64,000 nucleotides of DNA from Halicephalobus mephisto (GCA_009193035.1 SWDT01000120.1:1-64000), one strand, 5' to 3'. Positions 23,801-34,898 are shown, numbered from the stretch's first letter. Notes: generated by a model from the sequence alone, not told the origin. Numbers and translations are program-made.

Positions 23801-26604
23801 ACCCTGTTGGTGACATCAACCTTCGTGATGCTGAAATCATTCCAAACAAGGAGAATTTCACAATCACTATTGTTACTAAAGTAGAACCTAAACAAACGAA
23901 AATCGATATTCGTGTCCCATCTCATCTGTTCGAAAAATGGCGACAATCTTTCCTCAGTCATCGTGATTCTAGTGCTGTAGATGCTTATATCCAGCCGTTT
24001 AGTCCTCCAATTCCTCATTTCACAGAGAAAATTGTCATTATAGAATTAGGATCATGTTCGATCAGAGCAGGTATCTTGACCAATAAGCCTTCTCTCCCGC
24101 AGTCCTTCTTCCCAGCTCTGGGATGCGTAACTGAAGCAGGAGAAGTCATCGTCGGATCAGATGCCTTGAGACCGGATATCCGACATCAAGGACAACTTGC
24201 CAGACCGATCGATGCCACAGATCATTCTGTCGAACGATACAAACTGAACAAAGAAGTCCTCAATGGTTGCATCGGCAAGGTCATCAAGGACTTGGATATT
24301 CGTCCAGAAACTTATACCGTACTTCTTTCCATTCCGCAGAATATTCCAAGTATCTTTACTTCTGAATTGTTAAACATTTTGTTGTCAGGACACAACTTCA
24401 AAGTAGGTTTATTTTTAAAAATACTTCTAAAAATACTTTTTCAGGCAGCTAGTATTGCTAGACAACCAAGTTTGATACTGTATTCCTATGACGTAACAAC
24501 GGGCATTGTTGTGGACATCGGAGAAAGACTCAACGTCGTCCCTGTCGTCGACGAATACATCGTCGAAAATGCCATTGTTTCGTTGCCTTTTGGAGCTCAG
24601 CAGATCCGTGATAGTCTTAGACAAAATTTAAAACAGAAAAATAACGGACTTTATTCATATCAATCTCCTGTAGAACATACTTTGTTAAGGTACATTGTTG
24701 AACAAGCTTGTTACGTCACTGCAGATTCTGAAGATGACGATCACGAACCAAGCAAGACTGTTGATTTAAATGGATTTAGATTGGCTCCAGGAATAGACGA
24801 CAATATTACGGTAATTTTGATTTTCGTGATGGAACATTTCTGATCCAATTTTTTTCCTTCAATTTAAAAATTAAAATTATTTTAAATAACTTTAAATTTG
24901 TTATATAATATTTTAAGAACCATTCTAGATAAGTTTCTATTTTTTAAATAGTTTCGATATAAAATCTTAGATATCTTTAAAATTCAGAGTTAGTCTTCAG
25001 AATCCTGGATTCTGAAAATTGACTTTTGATTCTGGTTCTAGATCCAGAATCTATGGTATTTATTACAATATTATGAGTACTTTTTGTTTAAAATTAAGGA
25101 TATTTAAAAAAGTGTAAAATCAAAATTGAAATCAGTCTTCAGAATCCTGGATTCTGGAGAAAAATTTCTGATTCTGATTTTAGATTCAGAATCTATGGTA
25201 TTTATTACAATATTATGAGTACTTTTTGTTTAAAATTAAGGATATTTAAAAAAGTGTAAAATCAAAATTGAAATCAGTCTTCAGAATCCTGGATTCTGGA
25301 GAAAAATTTCTGATTCTGATTTGACATCAAAAATCTATGGTTTTTATTACAGTATTATGAGTGCTTTTTGTTCAGTTATAACTCTAAACTTTGGATGTAA
25401 ATTCTTAGAACAGAAATGTTACATAACTTTAGTTTTTCTTAATTTGAAAATAAAAGTACCGTATAGATCGATGAATCTCGGTTCCATGCTACAGAAGGCT
25501 TGTTTAATCCCAAAAAATGGAGTCTAGAAATGAAGGATCTTCATCAACTGATCTTCAATGCCATCCAACTTTCGCCCATCGACAGTAGGCGGACACTTTA
25601 CAAGTAAATTTTTTATTAATTTTAATATTTAAATTAAAAATAACTAAAAATTGATAAAATTCCAAAATTTCCACAAAAATTTAAAAAATATCATAATTAT
25701 TTAAATTTTTTAAATAATATAATTACGAAATTTTGAAAAAAATGTGATTATTTAAGTTTTAAAAATATCATAATTATTTAAATTTTTTAAATAATATAAT
25801 TACGAAATTTTAAAGCTTATAAAATTATTCAAATTTTTTTGTAATTTTTTATATAATAATAATTACGAAATTTTGAAAATTATATGGTTATTCAAATTTT
25901 AAAAATATCATGATTATTTAAATTTTTTAAATAATATAATTACGAAATTTTGAAAATTATATGATTATTTAAATTTTTACAATATTCTAATTTTTTGTAA
26001 TTTTTTAAATAATACAATTACGAAATTTTGAAAATTTTATGGTTATTTAAGTTTTAAAAATATCATGATTATTAAATTTTTTAAATAATATAATCATGAA
26101 ATTTTAAAGTTTATAAAATTATTCAAATTTTTTGTAATTTTTTATATAATAATAATTACGAAATTTTGAAAATTATATGATTATTTAAATTTTTACAATA
26201 TTCTAATTTTTTATAATTTTTTAAATAATATAATTATGAAATTTTGAAAATTTTATGATTATTTAAATTTTTACAATATTCTAATTTTTTATAATTTTCT
26301 AAATAATATAATTACGAAATTTTAAAGCCTATAAAATTATTCAAATTTTAGGAATATCTACTTAAGCGGCGGAACTTCTCTTCTTCACGGAATGGCCGAG
26401 AGAATCGAAAATGAAATATCCAAAATGGTCGCAGGATCGATTCAAGTCAAAGTCCACATGTCCCCCTGGCGTTACCATGCAGCTTATCTTGGAGCCCAAG
26501 TTATCGCCTCAGGCAAACTTTTCAACAAATGTTGTGCCACCAAGGATAACCTCCAAGAGTACTTGAAAATGTTGGAAACTAGTGCCTACACCAACGGCAA
26601 CTAA
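14884..26604 (+). CDS. Giant disordered protein with C-terminal actin-like domain
   Basis: Eight exons join in phase: 14884-14958, 15003-15101, 15143-15226, 15267-19297, 23094-24402, 24445-24810, 25467-25603 and 26352-26604 (about 2117 residues). The first 60 or so residues form a charged helix (QFVEKELQEKINEKRKRC). Residues of about 90-1430, mostly one huge exon, are low-complexity and Glu/Ser/Gln/His-rich, with repeated W-x-x-V-H modules (near 15930, 16042, 16255 and 16366) and a twice-used 'YGxGYDxFxEIE' motif (16920 and 17609). A Pro/Thr-rich linker follows (PPSTPRTQPPTPRY). The last 375 or so residues have the actin fold: phosphate-1 'IELGSCSIRAG', phosphate-2 'GIVVDIGERLNVVPVV' and adenosine loop 'NIYLSGGTSLLHGMAERI'. 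The expected second Asp of phosphate-2 is Glu, so ATPase activity is uncertain. The family is not recognised. A cytoskeletal scaffold role is inference. Confidence 0.85.
20089..20460 (-). mobile_element. Palindromic MITE pair (family A) in the large intron
   Basis: Two copies (about 20089-20240 and 20317-20460) flank a 75-bp spacer. Each copy begins and ends with inverted arms: GTAACTTTTAGATCAG...AAATCGTCAC at one end, and GTGACGATTCTGTTAT...AATCAAAAGTTAC at the other. The spacer is itself palindromic (TTTGGATAGTG...CACTATCCAAA). The same unit and spacer recur in opposite orientation at 33123-33742. This fits a non-autonomous DNA transposon family. No transposase is in the window. Confidence 0.8.
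21085..21245. repeat. Short tandem repeat (TTTACAGTAGTTTATAATAA type)
   Basis: Ten- to thirty-base units of TAGTTTACAGTAGTTTATAA repeat about a dozen times inside the 3.8-kb intron of the actin-like gene. Confidence 0.85.
21480..21830. other. GC-richer structured island inside the 3.8-kb intron
   Basis: The island contrasts with its surroundings in base composition. It contains a perfect hairpin, AAACGGCA-AAG-TGCCGTTT (21661-21679), a GGACAAGCATGTCTGTCTGT segment, and three CCAAAG boxes spaced 15-19 nt apart (21615-21655). Short open frames exist on both strands (21640-21849 plus, 21827-21636 minus) but have no splice partner. It could be an intronic non-coding RNA, an alternative promoter or an old insertion. 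It matches none of the snRNA, tRNA or SRP RNA consensus sequences I know. Confidence 0.45.
22240..22480. other. Second normal-complexity island in the same intron
   Basis: About 240 bp of mixed composition sits between A/T-only stretches. It includes two opposed short frames. No splice-compatible exon could be linked to the flanking exons of the actin-like gene. It is unexplained. Confidence 0.35.
22590..22920. repeat. AT-rich tandem repeat, unit about 38 bp
   Basis: Units of AAATTTTATATATTAAAATA followed by ATTTTTATTTCT repeat about eight times, in the same intron. Confidence 0.85.
24985..25360. repeat. Tandem repeat of about 120 bp in intron 6 of the actin-like gene
   Basis: Three copies share CTTCAGAATCCTGGATTCTG, AGAATCTATGGTATTTATTA and TATTATGAGTACTTTTTG. 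The central part is palindromic (AGAATCCTGGATTCT). Related strings in inverted orientation occur near 50320-50390 and 56600-56660, so it belongs to a dispersed family. Confidence 0.8.
25620..26350. repeat. Tandem repeat filling intron 7 of the actin-like gene
   Basis: Units of about 110-125 bp, including AAATAATATAATTACGAAAT and TTTTGAAAATTATATGATTA, repeat about six times. They end at the acceptor of the last exon. Confidence 0.85.
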
Positions 26605-27077
26605 AAATCACTCAATTTTTGTGATTTTTGTTAAATCAAGTTAGCCGAATTACATATTTTTAAAATTATTTTTTTTTCGATACGGATCAGTAGAAAATAG
26701 CTAATCTTACTTCTAGCTTACCAGCAAAATACATATTTTCTTGTTAGCTTATTGATAAAAGAGAATAAAATTTATTTTTTCTTAAAAAGTAATATAAAAA
26801 AAACAAAATTAATTTTACTTGAAAAATAAAACTTATTTTTTTTAAATTAATCTAAAAAATAAATTTTATTTAAAAAATAACTTTAAAAAATAAAAATTGA
26901 TTTTATTCAAAAAGTGATAGAAAAGATAAAAATTATTCTTTATTAAGACTCCAAAGATCGATTTCAACACTAATGAGGTGGAACCAAATACGGACTCCTG
27001 CCGCGAAAGTCCCTATTGAGGTGTAAGGGTTCCTGTTATTTTGGGATTGAGTTTTTTGTGACGTTATTGTTCATATA
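26605..27077. other. 3' flank of the actin-like gene
   Basis: AT-rich 3' UTR and spacer. A short mixed-composition stretch at 26945-27050 is unexplained. No gene is seen. Confidence 0.5.
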
Positions 27078-27079
27078 TA

Positions 27080-27418
27080 CAGTGGACTCGCGATAAATGG
27101 AACTCGGAAATGCCAATTGATCTTTAACATTCCCTAAGTTGAATATTCGGTAACTGAAAAATCATTATAAGTTGAACATTCGGTAGCTGAAAAATCATTA
27201 TAAGTTAAACATTTGATAGCTGAAAAACTACCTTAAGTTGAACATTCGGTAACTGAAAAACCACCTTAAGTTGAACATTCGATAACTGAAAAATCGCCAT
27301 AAATTGAACATTCGGTAACTGAAAAATCGCCATAAATTGAACATTTGATAACTGAAAAACCACCTTAAGTTGAACGTTTTCCTGATTCCCTCAAGTTCCA
27401 ATTATCGCGAGTTCACTG
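27080..27418. mobile_element. Pogo/Tigger-like MITE with internal tandem repeats
   Basis: The element starts CAGTGGACTCGCGATAAATG at 27080, and its right end reads as the reverse complement of CAGTGAACTCGCGATAATTG at 27418. TA dinucleotides flank both ends (27078-27079 and 27419-27420). The CAGT(G/A)xACTC-CGATAA terminus with TA duplication is typical of pogo-group Tc1/mariner elements. Its interior is seven to eight tandem units of about 39 bp (AAGTTGAACATTCGGTAACT + GAAAAATC). There is no transposase, so it is non-autonomous. Confidence 0.88.
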
Positions 27419-27734
27419 TAATAGATATCGTTGGACAATGTGTGAAGAACTGTCTACTTTGTTTCTAGAGGAAGTCCAAATCAACAGATATATTTTGATA
27501 TTTTTAAAAGCTGATTTCAAGGATATATGACATCTCAAAAAAATCTATTAAAATTCAATTAATTTATAGAAAAAGTCTTTTTTGTTTTATTTGATATATC
27601 AGTATTTTTCTCGGATTTTCAATGATTAATTTATTAGAGAATTTACATCTGACTATGACGGGGTTTTCGAATTTTTCATTTATCAAATTGAATTGTTTCT
27701 TTATGTTGGATTAAACATCCCTTCCTTAGAGAGA

Positions 27735-28275
27735 AGCACAACCAGTAGGGACAGTTTGGTCCCGAACGGATTACTTTAACATTGATAAAGAGCACTTGGT
27801 CCCGGATGGATTTCTTTATTATCGACAAGGGATTGCTTTATCCCGGATGGATTTCTTTATTATCGACAAGGGATAGTTTGGTCCCGAACGGATTACTTTA
27901 ACATTGATAAAAAGCACTTGGTCCCGGATGGATTTCTTTATTATCGACAAGGGATTGTTTTATCCCGGATGGATTTCTTTATTATCGACAAGGGATTGCT
28001 TTATCCTGGATGGATTTTTTTTATTATCGACAAGGGATAGTTTGGTCCCGAACGGATTACCTTAACATTGATAAAGAGCACTTGGTCCCGGATGGATTTT
28101 TTTTATTATCGACAAGGGATTGATTAGTTCTAAACGGATTACCTTAGCATTGACAGGCAGTGCTTGGTCCTGAACGGATTTCTTTATTACTGACAAAGGA
28201 GCATTTGGTCCTGGACGGATTCCCCTTAGCATTGACAAGGAGTGCTTATTCCCGGACGGATTTCTTTATTACTGA
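27735..28275. repeat. Minisatellite, unit about 45-50 bp
   Basis: Eleven to twelve units share (T)TGGTCCCGGATGGATTTC and TTTATTATCGACAAGGGAT, alternating with a variant TTGGTCCCGAACGGATTACT + TTAACATTGATAAAGAGCA. The array is richer in GC than its flanks and shows a two-type higher-order order. It is not CRISPR: there are no unique spacers and the host is eukaryotic. Confidence 0.88.
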
Positions 28276-29197
28276 AAAGAGAACATACAGTTCCTCTTGG
28301 CGAGAATTGTTATTATGTTTGTGGTGTGTATCGAGTCTGACATGGTATTTTTGTATTGTGCCTTAGGCATTTATTAGATAAACTTTTTCTCCAAATCCAC
28401 CTTTTTTATCTGTACACAGGCCACTCGGACCAACGGATACAATATTTTAAAATGTCATATGTCGTCGAAATCGGCGTTTGAAGCTCTACTAAAATATACT
28501 GTTATCGTATTCAAATTTCAGAACGTTAACAGTAAAAACCTCAAAATTTCATAGATCAAATTATGATAAAAAAATTAAAATATTTCTGTTTAAAAAAATT
28601 TCATTTTTGCTAAAAATAAAAAATAATTTTTGTTAAGAATTAGTATGTTAAAGGTCATTTTTACCATGATGTATAAAAAAGAATAAAAATATTTCTATTA
28701 AAAATTTTAAAAAATAAATTTTATTTTTACCATGATGTATAAAAAAGAATAAAAATGTTTTTATTAAAAATTTAATGAAATAAATTTTATTTTTACCATG
28801 ATGTATAAAAAAAATAAAAATATTTCTATTAAAAGTAATAAAATAAATTTTATTTTTACTATGATGTGATAAAATAAGATTTTTATTATGATGTAAGAAG
28901 TAAATTTATTTTTAAAATGTAATAAGATAAAAATTATTTTCATTATAAAATTGCTTACACGATGTCGTCATAGCAACAATGGCATTGGAGACAGCCGATG
29001 AAAAAATCGATAAAAATAAGTGTCTTCAAATGAGCTGAGAATTACCTAGCACCTGTCTTTTTCGTCCGCAATGTATTCTGCATCTGTTTTCCGATTTTGC
29101 GCGAAATTTTGCTTTTCTGGACTTTCAAAAATGACCAAGAAAACAAAATAAAACAAATTTTTTTATTTTTTAATATTGGTGCTTTGCCGAATGGAAT
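28276..29197. repeat. Intergenic with AT tandem repeat
   Basis: 28650-28900 has four units of about 62 bp containing TTTTTACCATGATGTATAAA and GAATAAAAATATTTCTATTA. 28970-29110 is of normal complexity and presumably belongs to the promoter/5' UTR of the next gene. Confidence 0.7.
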
Positions 29198-32100
29198 ATG
29201 GAAAAAAATATTTTACCATTGTTGAAAATAAATATTTCTAAAAATTTGTATTTATCAAAAAATAAATTTTGTCAAGAACTTAAAAAAGAATTTTCGAGGT
29301 TTTTAGCTGCTTATTATTTAAATTTTCCTTTGGTATTTTGTAAAGATAAAAATCAAAAATTTCCAAATTTATTTCAATGGTCCGAAAAAACTAAATTTGG
29401 TAAGTATATTTAATTAATTTTTAAATTTTAATTTTTAAATTTTAAATTTTTAAATTTAAATTTTTAAATTTTAAATTTTTAAATTTTTAAATTTTTAAAT
29501 TTTAAATTTTTAAATTTTTAAATTTTAATTTAAAAATTTTAAATTTAAAAAAATTTTCCTTTATTCTAAATTTTTAATTTTTAAATTTAGAAAAAATTTA
29601 ATTTTTCTTTATTCTAAATTTTTAAGATTTTATTAATTTTTAATTTTTAAATTTTTTTTAAAATTCTAAAATTTATAGAATTTTGGAAATTTTAAATTTA
29701 AAAAAATTTTTCTTTATTCTAATTTTTTTCGAATTTATAATTTTTTGATTTTAAAATTTTTCTTTATTTTTAAGTTTTTTTTATTTCAAAATTTTTAAAA
29801 TTTTTTTATTTTTAAATTTTCTAAATTTCTAAATTTTAGAATTTTTTAAATTTTCTAAATTTTAGAAATTCTAAAAGAAGGATATGTGGATGTTGATAGG
29901 AAATTCATCACTTCTACCTTGGCTACGGATTACTGTCCAAAATCTGTTTTATTTTTATTGTTGAAGTCGGATTTAATTTTGGAAGCAATTTTTTTCTCGG
30001 ACTTCTTCAACGACTACAGATCTCGTTTGCTTCTTCGGTTTTATGCAGATGTCGTCCTCGGAACTACAGTATTCGATTCTTGTTGTCTGGATCTCGTCGA
30101 GGATTTACTTGATCTCGTCAACAACGCCAGATTTCATTTTCAAAAACCACAAGATGTTTTTTCTTCCATCGACTCTCATCTCGATTCAATTATAGAACTT
30201 ACCGTATTATTCGACAACAACTTAATCAACGAATTACAGTATAACGTTGTTAAAAAAGTCGAATTTTTGTTTTCTGGTCTGTCCCCACGTGTTCCTATCC
30301 ACATCCAGCTACCAAGACCGCCGGTATATGTCCTACCAGTTCAATTCGGCGAAAAATCAGAAAAAATCCTACCAGTTCAATTCGGCGAAAAATCAGAAAA
30401 AATTCTATCAGTTCAATTCGGCGAAAAATCAGAAAAAATCCTACCAGTTCAATTCGGCGAAAAATTAGAAAACGAAACGATTACTTGGAATAATTTGTAT
30501 TTTTTTACTCATTTGTACATTTCTCTTCTTCAAAAAACAAATGTATTGGATTCAATAATTCATCATGTAAATACTATAGTTGAAAACTGTACAAAAGAAA
30601 GCCAATATTATCGACAAGATGAAAAAATTTCAGAAGAAACTGTAGAAATTTTTCTTTCTTTTGTCTTGATGATCTTGAGGATGAATTACCGTGATACCTT
30701 GTCCATCGCTGAAAGAGAAAATTGGGTTAGTTTTTTAAATTAAAAATATATTAAATTTTCTAAAAAGTTAAAAAATTTAAAAAAATCATTTTAAATTTTT
30801 CTAAAAAGTTGAAAAAAAATTAATATCGAAAAAATTTTAGTTTTTGAATTTATTAACATTTTTTTAATTTCAAAACTTTAAAATTTTTTTCAAAATTCAC
30901 ATAAATATTTATTTTAATTTTTATAATTTTTTAATAAACATATTTAATTTCTATAATTTTTTAAAAATATTTATTTTAATTTTTAATAAATGTTTTTTTA
31001 ACAAAAAATTAAATTTCAGGATATTGTGGATCTTATTGAAGAAAATTATGCAAATTTGTATCCTTCAGAAAAAGCCGAAACTTGTCTGGAAATATTCCAA
31101 CAGTATGTTTAATTTTTTTTCGTCTAATTACTGTATTTTTAGATTTGTCGAATCTTCATCAGAAGCAGATTTGGAGCAAATTTCGATGTTACTTTGTTTT
31201 TTAAAAGAAAATTACGGTAAATTCGATGTTTTTCTTCCACCTTATTCCGTCGAATCCCACAACGATTGGAAAAAATATTTTTTATCAACATCTGTGACGA
31301 AATTCGAACTCAAAAAAGAACCAGAATCGTCTTGGATGACACCAGATCCGGTTACTGTAAAATCAGAAGATTTCAAAAAATTACAATTTCTTTCAAAAAA
31401 ATGGAAATCCGTCAGTTTGAAAGATCCATCTTTGATCCACATCTGTCTTCGGATAACGACCGAAGAGTTGTTTACTGTAGATCCCACCACCGTTTTCCAG
31501 CAATTTTCGATAAAAGAAGAAATTAATTCAGAAATTTCAGAAAAAAGTAATTTTTTTTAATTTTTATAATATTAAAATTTTTAAAAAAAGTAATTTTTTT
31601 TAAATTTTTTTTAAATTAAAATTTCAGAAAAAAGTAATTTTTTTTAAATTTTTATAAAATTAAAATTTCAGAAAAAAGTAATTTTTTAAAATTTTTATAA
31701 AATTAAAATTTCAGAAAAAAGTAATTTTTTTTAATGTTTATAAAATTAAAATTTCAGAAAATTCCGAAAAAGTGGATTTCGATTTGGATGAATTCGAAAA
31801 AGAAATTAAAAAAGAAAGAAAATTCATCAACAACTTGTCCGTCTTGGATCTTGACGGAAGATTACTGTCTGTGAAAATTCAGAAATTTCCTGTTCAAATT
31901 CAAAATTCAGAAATTTTCAAAAATCAAATTTCACATAAGAATTCAGCTACAGTAACAAATCTGGATTTTAATGAAATTCTTAAAAAAGACCTGGAAGATA
32001 TCAACTCGAGACTTCAGAATATTCGGGGACTTTCTGTCTTCAAAAAAGATCACGAGGAAATTCCCAATGATCTTCTACAGTATGCGAATGAAGCCGAATC

Positions 32101-34253
32101 ATCCAAACGACACAAAAGTCAGAGCAAAGCCAGACAGAAAAGAGATAAAATAAGAGAATCTCGACGTTCATCATCCTCAACCCAAGACGGTTCTTCTCCA
32201 CAATCGAATCCAGTAGAAATTGCTCCAGAAAATCACCAACGAGATATATTACACATTAAAAGAAAGGATTATCAGGGAGATTTATCATATGGTAGAAGGA
32301 AGGATTATCAACAAAGTCCCTCATCCAGTACAACGAAAGACCATCAACAAGATCTACCATACAGTAAGCAGGAAGATTATCAACAAGATCTACCATACAG
32401 TAAGCAAGAAGATTATCAACATGACTTACTATACAGTAAGCAAGAAAACCATCAACAAGATCTACCATACAGTAAGCAAGAAAACCATCAATATGATTTA
32501 TCACAAGATAGACAAACAGAATATCAACATGATCTATCATACAGTAGACAGAAGGATTATTTACAATATCCACTACAAGATAAACAAAAAGATCATCAAC
32601 ATGATCTGTCGCACAGTAGACGGAAGGATTACTTACAAGATGTTGAAATATTACCAGAACCAAAACTTCCTATTTTGGACAAACTAGATTTGAGTCAATT
32701 AAGTCCTCCACCTCAGAAATTGGAAGAAAGGACCTGGAATCAGATAGAAGTGTTTTCTGCGAACAAAAGCGTCGGTGAAGTCGTCCCATTAGATCAAAGT
32801 ATTCCTAGTTTGGAATTGGGGTCTTCTTCAAGGGCTTCAGGACATCAGAATCTAGAAGAAATCCCAGAGAAAACTCCAAAAATTATACCCCAAAAAACCA
32901 TCGAGTACCCTCTTTGGCTGAAACTTCTTCCTCCAAAAGACGACGACAGCGGAAGACCCAGTACAGGAACCTCCAGATTACTCGATTTAGAAACTGCAAT
33001 TCGATCCAATAGATCTGGTAAATTACTTTTCAAATTTACAAATCTGTCTTCAGAAATCATTTAAATGCCATGTGATTTTTGAATATTTAGAAATTTTATA
33101 ACTCTTAATCCTAAAAAATGAACATGCACAAAAAAAGTAACTTTTGATTTTTAAGAATTTCGAAATATAACAGAATCGTCACATTTTTTGTAAATATTTC
33201 GCATTTGTGACAAAAAATAAAAAATAATAGTGACGATTTATATTTGTTAGAGATTAAAAGTTACGCTTTTTTTATATATCGATATTGGTGGATTATACAT
33301 GATATATGGATACATTAAGACAACTCTGATGTATCAGATACATTAGATTCAATGTACAGTTTCATTAAGTTCACAAAAAAGTAACTTTTGATTTCTAAGA
33401 ATTTCGAAATATAACAGAATCGTCACATTTTTTGTAAATATTTCGCAGTTATGACAAAAAATAAAAAATAATAGTGACGATTTATATTTCTTACTGATCT
33501 AAAAGTTACGCTTTTTGTGTTTAGAGATTTTGGATAATGTCTATTTCAAATTAAAACCAGGGCTTTCTAGTCACTATCCAAAAACAACTCCAATACACAA
33601 AAAAAAGTAACTTTTGATTTCTAAGAATTTCGAAATATAACAGAATCGTCACATTTTTTGTAAATATTTCGCATTTGTGACAAAAAATTAAAAATAATAG
33701 TGACAATTTATATTTCTTACTGACCTAAAAGTTACGCTTTTTTGTATGTACTTCAATTCGGAAATTTTCAGATTTAATCAGAATATTTTTTAAAATTAGT
33801 TAAAAAATTACAAAAAACCGAAATTGTCACGTAGGTTACTGTAATTTCCCATGAATTTCGGAAATTCGCCTCGAGACAATTTCGAAAAAACATTTATTTT
33901 CAATTTTTAAATAATATAATTTTATTTTTACAAATTATGTAAACTTTAAATTTCACAATTTTTGGTCTTGACTGGAAAGTTCTGAAAATTCATTTTAAAA
34001 TAATTTATTTAAAAAAATATCTTTAATCTTAAAAATAATAATTTCAATTTTATTATTTTCAGCTTCTTCTACAAAAAAAGAATTTTTTGAACCTCTTCGA
34101 TCTCACGACAGCGGATTTTTGGAAGTAACAACTTCCAATCGAAAAAATGAAAAAAATGAAAAAAAAGAAAAAAATGAAAAAAAAGAAGAAATCGGTTTTT
34201 CGTGTACCATGACGGAAGCTCAAATTAACGACTTAATGGGTATCTGCAATTAA
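29198..34253 (+). CDS. Unassigned 999-residue protein with two internal repeat arrays
   Basis: Six exons join in phase: 29198-29399, 29866-30725, 31020-31102, 31143-31546, 31758-33017 and 34063-34253. Residues of about 1-490 look like an all-helical domain (LLLRFYADVVLGT, LSFVLMILRMNY, ISMLLCFLKENY). It contains a four-fold 12-residue repeat, (L)PVQFGEKSEKI, at 30340-30475. The remainder is polar and disordered, with about eleven to twelve copies of a DYQQDLPYSKQE-type 12-residue repeat (32230-32645), then Pro-rich and Lys/Glu-rich tails ending GICN. The ATG at 29198 is chosen because the one at 29191 runs quickly to a stop. A hamartin (TSC1)-like plan was considered but no motif clinches it. 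The last intron holds three MITE copies. The function is unknown. Confidence 0.8.
29405..29865. repeat. Low-complexity intron 1 (AAATTTT runs)
   Basis: The intron is almost entirely permutations of AAATTTTTAAATTTTAAATT. There is nothing else in it. Confidence 0.8.
31560..31757. repeat. Tandem repeat that copies splice-site sequence
   Basis: The intron between exons 4 and 5 of the 999-residue gene consists of about four units of 47 bp. Each contains AAATTTCAGAAAAAAGTAAT, meaning a TTTCAG acceptor, a 4-5-nt 'exon' and a GTAATT donor. The unit looks like a duplication of the real exon 4/intron junction. Confidence 0.8.
33123..33742 (+). mobile_element. Three palindromic MITE units (family A) in the last intron
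   Basis: Copies at about 33123-33275, 33372-33517 and 33597-33742 have AAAGTAACTTTTGATTTCTA at one end and the inverted counterpart (GATCTAAAAGTTACGCTTTT) at the other. The middle arms are AATCGTCAC and GTGACGATT. A spacer (33517-33596; GGGCTTTCTAGTCACTATCC) matches, as reverse complement, the spacer at 20240-20317. Sequence identity among copies looks high, suggesting recent spread. Confidence 0.82.
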
Positions 34254-34898
34254 TATACTGCCCAATTTATTTTTTTTGCCAATAAATTTTTTTTCTTAAA
34301 ATCGACACCAGAGTTGAAAATAAAAATTTGGATTTTCCGCGTTAAGATGTCGGAGAAATTTTTTTATTTAAAAATTAACTAAATTAATAGAACTTGATTT
34401 TGGAATTTTCAAATCAAAAACTATTGTTTAAAATAAAAAGTCTAAAGTTTGAAGTCGAATTTTGATGATCAACTTTTAAGAGATGAAATATAATTTCAGT
34501 AGTAATCCAAGTCTAAGTTTATTCCTCTATCTTGACTTTATTCTCGTATTTTTTTCAACTTTGTTTATATCTTATAACATATATTTTATTTCATAAAAGT
34601 TCATAATCAGAGTTTGAAGTCGAATTTTGATGATCAACTTTTAAGAGATGTAACATTATTTCAGTAGTGATCCATGTTTAAGTTTATTCCTCTGTCTTGG
34701 CTTTATTCTCGTATTTTTTTCAACTTTGTTTATATCTTATAACATATATTTTATTTCATTAAAATTCGACTTCGAACTCTGATTTTGAACTTTTATGAAA
34801 TGTAACATTATTTCAGCAATGATCCATGTCTATATTTATCTCTCTGTTTTGATTTTATCCTCTTAGATCTTTTCAATTTCGTTCATATTTAATAATAT
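34254..34898. repeat. Intergenic tandem duplication of about 155-165 bp
   Basis: Between about 34445 and 34870 two and a half units share GAAGTCGAATTTTGATGATC, AACTTTTAAGAGATG, TTATTCCTCT and TTATATCTTATAACATATAT. The first part (34254-34440) is the 3' flank of the preceding gene, with an AATAAA near 34281. Confidence 0.75.

Noticed and set aside
27735..28275. CRISPR-like regular repeats
   Set aside because: The repeats abut without unique spacers, units are degenerate, and the genome is eukaryotic; it is a minisatellite.
29198..34253. Assignment to hamartin (TSC1)
   Set aside because: The general plan (helical N-terminus, disordered middle) is similar and one Trp-containing stretch is reminiscent, but no diagnostic motif and no long C-terminal coiled coil were found.
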